From Euglena gracilis (taxonomy: Eukaryota; Euglenida; Euglenophyceae; Euglenales): a stretch of 64,000 nt of DNA. A model generated the notes under the pieces. The model searched no databases and was not told where the DNA came from. It saw only the letters and a program-made list of their open reading frames with translations. Both the position numbers and the translations under genes were made by a program. Below, piece by piece: positions 49,525 through 61,944 of this stretch. The stretch lies in the NCBI GenBank assembly GCA_039621445.1, contig CP154956.1, positions 56,063,656 to 56,127,655 of the forward strand. Direction: 5' to 3'. The stretch's first letter is position 1; each line of letters opens with the position of its first letter.

Positions 49525-50770
49525 CGGGTCGAAAAACGCTCGTTTTCGGCTCCGAAACAGTTTTTCTGGGTCCGGGAGGCCAAAAAACATCGTTTCGGGC
49601 AAAAAAAATTTTCGATTTTTTTCGACTTTTTCGACCCGGTTTTGACCCAAAGTCAATGGGTCGGCGGCCCAAAACGGGACGCTGGCGGGTCGAAAAACGC
49701 TCGTTTTCGGCTCAAAAACAGTTTTTCTGGGTCCGGGAGGCCAAAAAACATCGTTTCGGGCAAAAAAAAATTTTCGATTTTTTTCGACTTTTTCGACCCG
49801 GTTTTGACCCAAAGTCAATGGTTCGGCGGCCCAAAACCTGGCGCCGGCGGGTCGAAAAACGCTCGTTTTCGGCTCAAAAACAGTTTTTCTGGGTCCGGGA
49901 GGCCAAAAAACATCGTTTCGGGCAAAAAAATTTTTTCGATTTTTTTCGATTTTTTCGACCCGGTTTTGACCCAAAGTCAATGGTTCGGCGGCCCAAAACG
50001 GGGCGCTGGCGGGTCGAAAAACGCTCGTTTTCGGCTCAAAAACAGTTTTTCTGGGTCCGGGAGGCCAAAAAACATCGTTGCGGGCAAAAAAATTTTTTTC
50101 GATTTTTTTTCGACTTTTTCGACCCGGTTTTGACCCAAAGTCAATGGGTCGGCGGTCCAAAACGGGGCGCCGGCGAGTCGAAAAACGCTCGTTTTCGGCT
50201 CAAAAACAGTTTTTCTGGGTCCGGGAGGCCAAAAAACATCGTTTCTGGCAAAAAAAATTTTTTCGATTTTTTTCGACTTTTTCGACCCGGTTTTGACCCA
50301 AAGTCAATGGTTCGGCGGCCCAAAACTGGGCGCTGGCGGGTCGAAAAACGCTCGTTTTCGGCTCAAAAACAGTTTTTCTGGGTCTGGGAGGCCAAAAAAC
50401 ATCGTTTCGGGCAAAAAAAAATTTTTCTATTTTTTTCGACTTTTTCGACCCGGTTTTGACCCAAAGTCAATGGTTCGGCGGCCCAAAACGGGGCGCTGGC
50501 GGGTCGAAAAACGCTCGTTTTCGGCTCAAAAACAGTTTTTCTGGGTCCGGGAGGCCCAAAAACATCGTTTCGGGCAAAAAAATTTTTTTTCGATTTTTTT
50601 CGACTTTTTCGACCCGGTTTTGACCCAAAGTCAATGGTTCGGCGGCCCAAAACGGGGCGCTGGCGGGTCGAAAAACGCTCGTTTTCGGCTCAAAAACAGT
50701 TTTTCTGGGTCCGGGAGGCCCAAAAACATCGTTTCGGGCAAAAAAAAAATTTTCCGAATTTTTTCGACTT
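49525..50770 (+). repeat. 162-bp satellite, array I
   Basis: Eight copies starting near 49525, 49685, 49848, 50009, 50173, 50336, 50499 and 50664. Landmarks per unit: gggtcgaaaaacgctcgttt, gggtccgggaggccaaaaaa, catcgtttcgggcaaaa, cgacccggttttgacccaaa, gtcaatgg, cggcggcccaaaac. Differences are concentrated in A and T run lengths, which shift the reading frame between units. Confidence 0.95.
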
Positions 50771-51541
50771 TTTTGGCCGAAAACGGCTAAGTCGAACAGA
50801 GGGAAAAGTGTACAAAATGGCCTGAAATGGCCAAATTGGCCAAAAAAACGCCCGTATCTCGGGCTGGGCGGGGAGTTGCGGGGAAACCAAAATCCCAGTA
50901 GATAGAGCGTTCTAAGGGCTTCAATTTAGGTCTCCGGACATTTCCTTTCATTTTGCATCATTTTCGAGAAATTTTGAAAACATCGATTTTTTGACCCCCC
51001 ACCCCCCGAAAACGGCCAAGTCGAACAGAGGGAAAAGTGTACAAAACGGCCAGCTGCGCCGAAAACGGCCGTATCTCGGGCTGGGCGGGGAGTTGCGGGG
51101 AAATCAAAATACCAGTGGATGGGGCGTTCCAAGGGCTTCAAATTAGGTCTCCGGACATTTCCTTTGATTTGGCTTCATTTTGGAGATATTTTGAAAATTG
51201 ACATTTTTTGGCAGTCCAAAGGGAGGGGGGCTGGGCTCATCCAGGGGGGGCGGGTAAATCCTACCGAGTTTGGACCCCTTCGCGCGTGAATAACTCGGGC
51301 CTGGCGGGGAGTTGGGGGTCAAACCCAGGTGATTCGGAAACTAGGAATCCAGTCGCTCGCGACTGAAAAAAAAAAAATCCGGGAACCGGGCCGGGATCAT
51401 GGTGATAATCCGTCGGTTCCCGAGGTGGCCCCGACCCGGGGGGGGCCCCCGGGGGGGGGCGGGGGGGGAGGGGGGGGGTCGAGGGGGGGGGTTTCGCCAG
51501 GGGTAAGCTTCGCTCTTACCCATAAAGGGATAAGAGCTCAG
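50770..51541 (+). repeat. Family L repeat after array I
   Basis: About 770 bases nearly identical in order to 53395-54118: aagtcgaacagagggaaaag (occurring twice within each copy), gggcggggagttgcggggaa, gacatttcctttgatttggc, ttcgcgcgtgaataactcgg, aggaatccagtcgctcgcga, then G runs and ggtaagcttcgctcttaccc. Confidence 0.9.
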
Positions 51542-51604
51542 CGACCCCTCCATACATACCGGCCCACTCCATGGAGCTCTTTTGCCTGAAATCCATGGGT
51601 TTTG

Positions 51605-53395
51605 TGCCAGAAACAGGGCGCTGGTGGGTCGAAAAACGCTCGTTTTCGGCTCAAAAACAGTTTTTCCGGGTCCGGGAGGCCAAAAAACATCGTTTCGGGC
51701 AAAATTTTTTTTTGATTTTTTCGCCTTTTTCGACCCGGTTTTGACCCAAAGTCAATGGGTCGGTGGCCCAAAACGGGGCGCTGGCGGGTCGAAAAAAGCT
51801 TGGTTTCGGCTCAAAAACAGTTTTTCCGGGTCCGGGAGGCCAAAAAACATCGTTTCGGGCAAAAAAAAATTTTTTGGAATTTTTTCGCCTTTTTCGACCC
51901 GGTTTTGACCCAAAGTCAATGGGTCGGTGCCCAAAACGGGGCGCTGGCGGGTCGAAAAAAGCTTGGTTTCGGCTCAAAAACAGTTTTTCCGGGTCCGGGA
52001 GGCCAAAAAACATCGTTTCGGGCAAAAAATTTTTTTTCGAATTTTTTCGATTTTTTCGACCCGGTTTTGACCCAAAGTGAATGGGTCGGCGGCCCAAAAC
52101 GGGGCGCCGGCGGGTCGAAAAATCCTCGTTTTCGGCTGAAAAACAGTTTTTCTGGTTCCGGGAGGCCCAAAAACATGGTTTCGGGCAAAAAATTTTTTTT
52201 CAATTTTTTCGCCTTTTTCGACCCGGTTTTGACCCAAAGTCAATGGGTCGGCGGCCCAAAACGGGGCGCTGGCGGGTCGAAAAACGCTTGTTTTTGGCTC
52301 AAAAACAGTTTTTCCGGGTCCGGGAGGCCAAAAAACATCGTTTCGGGCAAAAAAAAAACTTTTTCGATTTTTTTCGACTTTTTCGACCCGGTTTTGACCC
52401 AAAGTCAATGGGTCGGCGGCCCAAAACGGGGCGCTGGCGGGTCGAAAAACGCTCGTTTTCAGCTCAAAAACAGTTTTTCCGGGTCCGGGAGGCCAAAAAA
52501 CATCGTTTCGGGCAAAAAATTTTTTTCGATTTTTTTCGACTTTTTTGACCCGGGTTTGACCCAAAGTCAATGGGTCGGCGGCCCAAAACGGGGCGCTGGC
52601 TGGTCGAAAAACGCTCGTTTTCGGCTCAAAAACAGTTTTTTTTTTTTTTTTTCTATTTTTTTTTCCGGCTATCCGGGAGGCCAAAAAAACAAAAAACATC
52701 GTTTCGGGCAAAAAATTTTTTTTAGATTTTTTTTCGACTTTTTAGACCCGGTTTTGACCCAAAGTCAATGGGTCGGCGGCCCAAAACCGGGCGGCGGGTC
52801 GAAAAACGCTCGTTTTCGGCTCAAAAACAGTTTTTCCGGGTCCGGGAGGCCAAAAAACATCGTTTCGGGCAAAAAAATTTTTTCGATTTTTTTCGACTTT
52901 TTCGACCCGGTTTTGACCCAAAGTCAACGGGTCGGCGGCCCAAAACGGGGCGCTGGCGGGTCGAAAAACGCTCGTTTTCGGCTCAAAAACAGTTTTTCTG
53001 GGTCCGGGAGGCCGAAAAATATTGTTTCGGGCAAAAAAAATTTTTTCGATTTTTTTCGACTTTTTTGACCCGGTTTTGACCCAAAGTCAATGGGTCGGCG
53101 GCCCAAAACGGGGCGCCGGCGGGTCGAAAAACGCTCGTTTTCGGCCCAAAAACAGTTTTTTTGGGTCCGGGAGGCCAAAAAACATGGTTTTGGGCAAAAA
53201 AAATTTTTTGCGATTTCTTTCGACTTTTTTGACCCGATTTTGACCCAAAGTCAACGGGTCGGCGGCCCAAAACGGTGCGCTGGCGGGTCGAAAAACGCTC
53301 GTTCTCGGCTCAAAAACAGTTTTTCTGGGTCCGGGAGGCCAAAAAACATCGTTTCGGGCCAAAAAAAAATTTGCGATTTTTTTCGACTTTTTTGG
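51605..53395 (+). repeat. 162-bp satellite, array II
   Basis: Eleven copies starting near 51621, 51784, 51947, 52110, 52272, 52437, 52597, 52795, 52957, 53119 and 53283, in the same orientation as array I. One unit (52597) carries a T-run expansion and a truncated gggtccggg word. Confidence 0.95.
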
Positions 53396-54118
53396 TCGAA
53401 AACGGCTAAGTCGAACAGAGGGAAAAGTGTACAAAATGGCCTGAAATGGCCCAAATTGGCCAAAAAACGCCCGTATCTCGGGCTGGGCGGGGAGTTGCGG
53501 GGAAACCAAAATCCCAGTAGATAGAGCGTTCCAAGGGCTTCAATTTAGGTCTCCGGACATTTCCTTTCATTTTGCAACATTTTCGAGAAATTTTGAAAAC
53601 ATCGATTTTTTGACCCCCCACCCCCCGAAAACGGCCAAGTCGAACAGAGGGAAAAGTGTACAAAACGGCCAGCTGCGCCAAAAACGGCCGTATCTCGGGC
53701 TAGGCGGGGAGTTGCGGGGAAATCAAAATACCGGTGGATGGGGCGTTCCAAGGGCTTCAAATTAGGTCTCCGGACATTTCCTTTGATTTGGCTTCATTTT
53801 GGAGATATTTTGAAAATTGACATTTTTTGGCCCTCCAAGGGGGGGGGCTCATCCAGGGGGGGCGGGTAAATCCTACCGAGTTTGGACCCCTTCGCGCGTG
53901 AATAACTCGGGCCTGGCGGGGAGTTGGGGGTCAAACCCAGGTGATTCGGAAACTAGGAATCCAGTCGCTCGCGACTGAAAAAAAAAATTCCGGGAACCGG
54001 GCCGGGATCATGGTGATAATCCGTCGGTTCTCCTGGTGGCCCCGACCCGGGGGGGGGGGTCGAGGGGGGGGGTTTCGACGGTGGTAAGCTTCGCTCTTAC
54101 CCATAAAGGGATCAGAGC
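53395..54118 (+). repeat. Family L repeat after array II
   Basis: Second tandemly placed copy of 50770-51541, shorter by small deletions in the G runs (the 51220-51240 and 51440-51490 regions). Array plus L is thus repeated as a higher-order unit. Confidence 0.9.
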
Positions 54119-55460
54119 TCAGCGACCCCCCCCCTACCTCCTTACCCCCTCTGGTATTTCCCTTCTCGTTTTCAGGAGATCCAAAACAAACTCGAATCCC
54201 TTCAGACTCTACGCCTTCCCCCCCTGCACATCCCTGAACATACTTGGGTCACAATTCTTTGCACCCTCGCCCTCTCTCAATCTGGGCCGCTTGCCACCCC
54301 CTTGCTTGCAAAAACGTCTGGGGGAGGGGCCCCATACCCCCCCTTCCCCAGCTCCAACGTTTGCCTCTCCACTTCTGAAAAAGAAGACATTTTCACTGAA
54401 ATTCCTCGCACACTGAATCCTTCAAAATCCGTCCCGTTTTCTTTTAAAAAAAGAGCACAATACCTTGGGGTGAGGGGACAAACGAAGTGTACAAGGTTTG
54501 ACGTGGCGTTCGGACCTCCCCTTAGATAAACTTCAACTTCCTTCTTGTCGACCGTCTTGTCTTGAACAATGACAATGCAGAAAACTCCGGGCCAATAGAG
54601 GAAAAACGACAATGGTAAATGGGAAACTCCCTGTGGGAAAGAAATCAAGGGAACACCACTTGCCAACAATGGGGAAAAATACTTCTCTTTTTGCAACCGC
54701 CTTCCAATCAATGGGGAGACGCCCAATACGCTCCTGCAACTCTCCTCCTGTCCAAATGCATTCCTTTACCCTCCTACATTTGGACATTGGAATTGGAAAC
54801 CTATATTAAGGATATCCCTCTAGTTAGGAAAGGAGCCATTCACACGCGCTTCACATCCCTAGGGCCTTCTCTCTTCCCTACCTTCCCCCAAAACCCCCCG
54901 CTCTCTTCCTTCCCCTAGGAACTCAATGTATCCATCCGCATACACCATGGGCAACAACATGGCGTCCGCCTCCCTCATCCTCATCCAAGGGATCACTCAA
55001 CACACTTAACACGTCATTAGGGCTTCGGGGCAACAACAAGGGCCCCTTCACAGGCCTTCGTGTACCTCCACCTGAGCCCCTGAGCCGGAGTTGAGGGTGC
55101 CCGCGTCGTCCGATGGGGCGGAGGGGTGGCATCAGCAGATGCGGCCCAGTGATCAGGATCGACGGTAGTTGGGTTCGGCATGTCCGTGGCATACCACTAC
55201 GTGGGCGGGTGGGCTGCCCTGGCGAAGTTATTTTGTGGGGAGGTACGGCAGAATCCGAGAAGTGTGTGGTGCACCGGAAGTCTCCTGGCCACGGGACCGA
55301 TTACATATAACCAACTATTCAACCCTCCCCCCTGTTTGGGTGCTGACATACGAGTGACTCAGACGGCATTCTCTTGTGTTTTTTTTGTTTGGTTTTCTTC
55401 TTCTTTTTTTGTTGATGGGGGGGTGCGGTCTATAAACAAAGGGTATCAGATTCACAGGAA
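54119..55460. other. Non-satellite region, no firm gene
   Basis: Ordinary composition. The plus-strand frame 54302-54529 includes FSFKKRAQYLGVRGQTKCTR; YLGV is a word seen in LINE reverse transcriptases and the region around it could be a decayed one, but no catalytic box is visible. 54600-54920 has several overlapping frames without domains. Confidence 0.25.
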
Positions 55461-57569
55461 CAACGCCAGAACTCACACCCAATTCAGAGGTTGCATGATG
55501 TGGGAGATCCATCAGGGGCGGGGTTTGCCCGGAAAAACAACCCCCCCAGCGTAGGGGAGAAAGGCCCTAGAGGTGGGGAGGGGTCCGGGCAGGGCCACAA
55601 GGCGGTTGGATGGCATGGGAAGGGAAAAGAAACCGTATGGACCGGGGTTTCCAGCAGGGCGTCCGGCAGGTTGGCAACGGTGGCCAGCAGGCAAACGTTG
55701 CCGGGCAGGTGTAGTACTTGGTGGGAGACAGGGACGACGGATGGTCGCACGTGGAGGTGGATGACGGGGCAGAATGAAGCGCCGTGGAGGACCGCGCCGC
55801 AGCTTAGGGAGCCGTCATCGAAAATAAAGCGCAATTTTGTTGGATTGTTGTAGGTTCCCCCCAGAAACTCAGGACAATAAAAAAGCAATCAAACAACATT
55901 GTCAAAAAAACAGTGTACCGGGGGTCAGAATAAGAAGTGGCAGAAAAGTTCGCGCCATGTTATCACGACCGGGCTTATTGCCGCCAAGGGGATGAGGACT
56001 CGCCAAGAAAAAAACACGCCCACTAATCGGCCAGTATGCGCTCAACTTATTCGGCAAGACACCAACATCAATCCATTTGACGCCCAGGATGCACAATTTT
56101 TCAACAGCCTCGTTCAAAAACAGTCAGAAAAAGTGCCGGCACTGAATGAAAAGCAAGAAAGTTCCGTTCTCGAATGTGTCAGTGCCCCACCCTATTTGGC
56201 ACCAAAACGGGAAAACGCTGTGGCAGCAAGCTGGCCCCCAAATCTGGCACCAAATTGTCCCAATGCCGTTGCACTAAACTGGCCCCACCTGAAACACCAA
56301 ACTGGACCAAAATGTGCCCAAAGATGCGGCACCCAACTGCCCCAAGAGATTCAAACTGCCCTAAGGCATCTCACTGGCCCCAAAATGTTGCCCAAAGCTG
56401 GCCCAAAGATGTGGCTCCAAGATGGTGGGGAACCAAAATAGTTTTGGGGAGCAGATTGGGGATGTGAGAGCAAAAAACCTTTAGGACATGGAAAACCAAG
56501 AAAACAGTTTTTGAATGTAAATGCCAAAATCTCTGGGACAGGTAAAACCAAGAAAACAGATTTGTAATGTATCTAGGGTTTTCCCCGCCCAAATCGGAGC
56601 AACACAAAACAGCAAGAATGTGGACATCTGGGGGATTGAATGTAAATGTCCCAAATGTTGCTGCAAATGTTCTGCACTTCTGCTGCAAATGCTGCTGAGA
56701 TGTTTCCCCAAATTGGAATTGCACAACCTGCTGCAGGTATCTCCCGGCAGATGTGGATGTCGATAACCACCGATAGCAACCAATGACAATGAGAAAATTC
56801 ACACAGTCCGGGCCTGACCAACTTCAACCTCAATCCAAAATTAAGTACAGTCACTCAAAAACAGCAAAAAACCAAAGGTACGTAACCGTAGTAGATTGAT
56901 CCCACTCGGGACTTTCAGGCCATGAGCATGTGGAGACGACAAAAATTCGCCAAGTTAAAACTCGCAACCATGTTCGCGACCTGTCAAAAATGAGAGCAGG
57001 AACAGAAAAAAGTAGGAAGTGAATGTTGGGAAACTTGTACATTACACCAGGTTGAGTGGTACTAAAGCATTTTGCGATATTTCGGGCATCCCTGCGCAGG
57101 TTGGAAACAGCGGAGAACATCACATTCAAGATCACTATTGGCCATAGAACCATTTTTTCATCCCTTCCAGGGTCCTTCCCAAAGTTTAAAATCTTTTTCT
57201 TGCAAAATTTGTGTCTGCTGTGTGCGTGGCGTTTTGGGGAGTGCCACCCGGGTTTAACCACCCGGGATTCTGAAACGATCAGAATTTATACACAAACAAA
57301 AATTTTGCGGTATACGTCTTTGACCGAGAAGGCTCCTTGCACCATCGTCCTCATCGTCGTGAAGGCCCACGCACACCAAAAAAGAAGCCAAAAACTATTT
57401 GCTTGCAAATTCCAAACTCACGGGGGAAGAAACGTGACGAACAACCCCACCGCAACCCTTACACCTTTGGCGCAAGGGTTGGGGGGGGGTTGGGGAGCTG
57501 CCACGACAGGGCCGTGAGGCCCCACTTCGGCACCTACGCCCGCAATATCAAAAAAGCAGGATGTTTTTA
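55461..57569. other. Unassigned region
   Basis: A minus frame at 55888-55484 (FIFDDGSLSCGAVLHGASFC, QVLHLPGNVCLLATVANLPD) looks more protein-like than its neighbours but has no ATG, domain or splice partner. The plus frame 55899-56441 is built on repeated aactggccccaa-type words. 56470-56580 contains a two-copy 60-base duplication (aaaaccaagaaaacag). Confidence 0.25.
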
Positions 57570-57990
57570 GTTGTGTTCATTGGAAAAACATGAAAATATG
57601 CTGCAACTTTGACGGTTTTCTGAGTCATTGGATATTTGGAGTTTCCGACGACTTTTTTTGTTGGCGACGGAAACTTACTCGTCCTCACTCGTCGTAACGT
57701 TTGAGGGGACAGGGAAGAGGGTTCCGTCCTTGCTCTTTTGGCGGCACAAGTTTCCAGAACGCTCGGCTTCTGGGACTCATGACTGCGCAGATCCGTCAAT
57801 AGTGTTTCATAGTCGCCTTGTCGGAACAGTGAGAGGCGGCGTATGATGGCAGTGTTGAGATCAGTCGTGGACTCACTGCCTTTGGACCGCACCACCCCAA
57901 GGACTAGTTTCGGGAAAGGGAATCCTGCGAACTGGTGGTCGTCGTTTGGTGTAGTTGCGTACAGCTGACTAGCTTCCGCTTATTCCTTCG
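57570..57990 (-). pseudogene. Non-LTR retrotransposon fragment, region before the RT
   Basis: Minus strand. Reads QLYATTPNDDHQFAGFPFPK, LVLGVVRSKGS, then AIIRRLSLFRQGDYETLLTD. The F-PK-VL motif followed by a charged gap and RR---F--GD---L is the usual lead-in to the RT domain of LINE-type elements that carry a C-terminal endonuclease. It stops after about 130 codons with no RT following, so it is a fragment, probably of a different copy from 59352-60960. Confidence 0.45.
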
Positions 57991-58119
57991 GAGCTCCACC
58001 CTCCCAGAGGGCTGGTTGCACTAATGGGCTGGAACCTTTCCGTGACACTCGGTTCGGGGTCATTGGCAGGCCAGGCTATTCACGGCCCGAAGGCACCTCG
58101 GGCAGTCAGGTCGGGCTAG

Positions 58120-58454
58120 TCAAGGCCCCATGGACACGGGAACGCATGGTGCAGGGTTTGGCTCGGCCCCAAGGGCACCCACACCACACGACGCTCCTGA
58201 CCGCTGCTCTTGCCGACACCTCACCGTGGCTATGGAGATGGACTCGTCGAGGCCAAGGATTACACCCGCGCGGTGCTGGCACCCATCCTCCTCATGCCGT
58301 GTCACCTTGGCATTCTGGGCTCAACACTTTTCATGGATCGCCTTTGTCCCGAGGCCATGCTCGCCCCAAGGCGCGGCTTCCACGGGGGCTTACGTGGGCC
58401 TGACTGTACATTGAGCCACCATGCGCAGGTGCATCTACGGCGACCTCCCTGCGT
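58120..58454. other. No gene seen
   Basis: Overlapping frames on both strands, no domain, no splice support. Confidence 0.3.
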
Positions 58455-58910
58455 TTAGGTGACCCAGTTCGATAGCGATCCCCGACACCGGTGCGCCTCT
58501 TTCCGGTGCCACACAGAAGGGGCCAAAGCTCCCGCTGGGCCATGTGCACATGTGAAACCTGGGCCCAAAGGCAACTTGGACTGAGTAGGTAGCAAAGGAC
58601 CCCAGAAGGGGGTTGGGCATGAGTCCACATTGATGACAGGTTCTGGAGGTGGTAATGGTTGAGCACCCTGGCGGTTTTGTTGGATGGTTGGCATAGGGCA
58701 GGTGCCAATAGCACCCTGGCACTGTTGTTGGATGGCTGGCTTAGGGCATGAGCCTGTAGCACCAGATGGTTGTCTTGGTAAAGGAGCCCACTCAGGACCT
58801 TTGGAGATCAAGGTTTGACTGCTTGAGGCCTTGAACTCTTTGGCAGGTGGGGTGCTGGTCTGACAGCCAGAGTTGAAACCAGCAGAATATCTTTCCTCGC
58901 ACTCTGCCAT
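58455..58910 (-). CDS. Hypothetical open frame, 151 residues
   Basis: ATG at 58910 (MAECEERYSAGFNSGCQTST). Contains a repeated 16-residue pattern (GATGSCPKPAIQQQCQ, GAIGTCPMPTIQQNRQ) and a Pro-rich end. Balanced composition and lack of repeats elsewhere in the window favour coding; it could be the first exon or N-terminal part of a retrotransposon ORF, given its neighbours. Function unknown. Confidence 0.3.
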   Translation of the reverse strand: MAECEERYSAGFNSGCQTSTPPAKEFKASSSQTLISKGPEWAPLPRQPSGATGSCPKPAIQQQCQGAIGTCPMPTIQQNRQGAQPLPPPEPVINVDSCPTPFWGPLLPTQSKLPLGPGFTCAHGPAGALAPSVWHRKEAHRCRGSLSNWVT

Positions 58911-59351
58911 TGCGACACGGTGGTGGGGCGAACCGAATCCACCGACCAATGGCACTGCTTACTGGATTTGAGTGTTCAGGGGAGAGGGAAGCTATATACA
59001 GATGGGGCGAAGTGGTTAAGCAGAGGCAGAGGCCGCGGGGGCTTTAGTGGCTGGGGTACGAGGGTGGCGGGAGGCTGGGTGTGGTGAGTGAGGCCGTTGC
59101 CGGTTCGTCGACGACGCGGTGGTGAGCGTGCTTCGTCTGGTTGATGGCCGGAGCGGCTGAGCTAGGGTAGTAGTGGAGCAGCTGGTAGACACTGGGACAG
59201 CTGCGATTCGTCTCTTGTGGTTGTTCTGGGCTGTGCTGCTCTTTGTCCGCAGCGTGGCTTGGGTGTGGTCGTGCGTGCTTTTGGCTGCTTGTTGACCTTG
59301 TAGACGTCGTCTGTGTTAGCTAGTGCCACAGCGCGGTAGATGTGGTGGAGG
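58911..59351. other. No gene seen
   Basis: GT-rich plus strand (ggtggtg, gttgttc words). No frame of note. Confidence 0.3.
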
Positions 59352-60960
59352 TCAACGTAGGACGTGTTTGGGGCGCAGGAGGTGGATTATCTGACGAAAC
59401 AAGGCCAGGGATAGGGGTTGGTAGCTCTCTGCCTGGCGGTTGGAGCGGACGTCCCCCTGGTCCCAAGTGGTTGTTCGCTTGATTATGCGAGCGAGCAGCT
59501 TCGCACTCTCTGGTCCGAGCCCCCCCCCCCCACGTTCCCAGGGCCAGGGTTGCGAAGGACCATCCGCCATTCCGGGATGGAACGTCGTATTTAGTGTGCT
59601 TAGCTGCTCCCGGCGCTTGAGGAAAGACCTATCGCTCCCTGCTAACTCCACGTTCTGCCGACTGCCACCCGTGCGCCACGGTGATGTCGACCGCCGTGGG
59701 TTTACCATCCTGCCAAGATGCGAGCAGGAGGTCTGCAGGACGTGGTGCAGCGTCTGGTTGGTTTGGGACCGGGACCTCTCGCTGGACACCTTGGCCGTTT
59801 GCTGACAGGAGGTTGAATAATGCGTCCTGAACGACTTTGTGCTGGTTGGCGAAGTTGTTGCGTATGCAACACATGTCGTGGTACCCGTGGATATCTGCGG
59901 CGGCTTGGCACCCCGCGCACACACCTGGGGTGTCTGCCAGTGGCTTGGCCACCACTTCAGTCCAAGATAATAATCGACAGGGTCGATCACCGTGTGTAGG
60001 GCACTGTTGGGCGCAGCAGTCGTCCAGCCGTGTCGACGCCGTTGGACTGCTCCAGGAGTCGTGCCTGATCTCGAGGTGCAATTCTGTCAATCAGCCCGTC
60101 AACTGTTGCGCGCGATAGCTGTGTTTGCCACCACTCCTAGGAGGTGTCGTTGCTAGAGCCGGCTGCGAAGCTGGCGGAGTTCAGTAGACGTCTGCTCTCA
60201 GGGTGATTAGGTCCGAGAGATGAGCACAAGTCATTGGCACCCTGTTGGCACATAATGTCGTCAAGATTTGCTGCGTAGTCGGGACACGCAACTTTCTTGT
60301 GTCCATCTGTGTGAAAGTTTGCCAGGGCTGCTGTCCGCGCGGCTCCTTGACATGCGGCCGGGATCTCTAACCCGCATCCGCCTTGTGCCAATGGCAGGGC
60401 TGCTTGCTGCCGTTGTTCCGCGGTGAGTGCCTGCCCCAAAACGTCTTAGAAGGGTGCGAAGATGGTTTCCCCACAGCGTGTGATCTCCGTTTGTGCTTGG
60501 TAAGAGTCTGAGGCGCGAAAAAGGTGGTTAAAACGGCATCCGTCTAGGCAGGACAAGGGCAGGTGGCGGGGGAGTTGAGCATCGGCCACGGAGGTCACCA
60601 GGTCATCTGCCTCTTCAAGTTTGGACGTGGCGTCATCCAGGCTCGGACTGTCTGTTCAGCGGTTGTGGGGAATTCCACCGGGCAGCCAAAGATGGTGATT
60701 CCGGATCCAGGTTCTTAGAGGACAATTTGGACGTGCTCGCAGGGTGCGGCGGCAGGGCCCCACGCCACACAGTTGGCCAAATTCAGCTGCACTCCTGTGC
60801 GTCCGGCTTCGTGCTGAAGGAAGTCCAAGCATTTCTACAAGCCCTTCGGCTCCCCCACGAGTAGGCCGTCTTCCAGGTACCAGACAGACCATGACAATTT
60901 GACCTCTTTGCTGATGGTATCCACGATAGGAATTTCCCGAACGGTGTTGTTTTTGCCCAG
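59352..60960 (-). pseudogene. Non-LTR retrotransposon 3' part: RT end, zinc finger, PD-(D/E)XK-type endonuclease
   Basis: Minus strand. RT palm: KEVKLSWSVWYLEDGLLVGE (the YxDD box reads YLED), an in-frame TAG, then CLDFLQHEAGRTGVQLNLAN and CVAWGP. After a gap: LTAEQRQQAALPLAQGGCGL, the usual LPV--GGLGL-like post-RT motif. Then VCAGCQAAADIHGYHDMCC, a C-x2-C zinc-finger type with a D-HG-H block, and RPADLLLASWQDGKPTAVDI, matching the D...D-x-V core of restriction-like endonucleases. Frames: 60439-60137, 60090-59629. Homology starts abruptly at about 60960, so the element is 5'-truncated, as is normal for LINE-type elements. Confidence 0.7.
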
Positions 60961-61944
60961 CCTTCTCTCCCGGGGGTCCGTGAGGGGGTACCGGCGGGGT
61001 GGGGGGTAGGCGCCATGGGCTCTGGGGAGAGGGGTAGGTTCGGGATACTCCCCTTCCCACGTAGGATTTTTTCCCGGGGACCAAAGGCCCTCCTTTTGGG
61101 GAGTGGTTGGAGGGGGGAGTCCGGCTTGGCGTCCCTTCCGGCAGTGGGGGCGGGTTAGGAAAAGGCCTGGTTGCCCTCCCCTAGGCTTCAGATACCCCAG
61201 CACTAACACCTTTTTGGCTTGTACTGCTCTCCTGCGCCAGCAGATAACCAATCCTTTTTGTAATCTTTTGCTTGCTCCGCCCTTGAGATTTTTGACTTTC
61301 TTGAACTTTTGTACTTTCTTGGCTCCAGTGCCTTTCTTTGAATTGCCTTGAAATTCCTTGAAAATTGATATAATTTGACCTTTGTCTTGATTCAGCAGGC
61401 ACAATCTTGAATTGAAACCATAGGTAAAGAAGAGGGAGCCTGCAGTGAAAAACAGAACATTAGAGAGCGGTTTGCGCTATTTTGATGCTGAAATAGCGCA
61501 GTGGTTCGCTACATACAACAGCAGGCTGTAATAGTGGCAATGGAAGGTGCAGCGGCCGGTCCGCCAACACTCCCCTTCCTCGGCCTTGCCTCCGGCTGCC
61601 GGGCCTGGCCGCTGCCTCTCTCGCCCCCCTGCCACAGGAGCCTGGCCGGGGCTCCCCGGTCCTTCGTTGCGCCGCTGCCTGGCGTGCCGGCTGCGGGCGG
61701 GCTCCTGTGGTCCGGGTGGGGGTGGACGCCAGCCAATCCCTGGCCGTGCTCTGCAGACGTTCGGTGAGCGTCGCTGCTGACGTCGTCCGGCCTTGCGGGC
61801 TGGCCTCAGGAATTGGCTGGGCTCGGGCTTTGGCTCTCCTTGGCTCTCCTTGGTGGGTCTCGTCTGGGTTCGGTTGCCCTCCCCTTTGCGGCTGGCGGTC
61901 CCCCTGGCCGCTTTTTTTTTGCCGGCCCCCCTGGGCCTGCGTGC
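60961..61944. other. Unassigned region
   Basis: A minus frame (61404 to 60835) with a Lys-rich part (GAKKVQKFKKVKNLKGGASK) runs into the retrotransposon fragment; it has no recognised domain. 61545-61800 is GC-rich with open frames on both strands and no domain. Confidence 0.3.

Noticed and set aside
49518-53524. Open frames of up to 437 codons on both strands of the 162-bp arrays
   Set aside because: They are open because the unit is near a multiple of three and poor in stops; the frame changes from unit to unit with A/T run length, on both strands, which is not how a coding repeat behaves.
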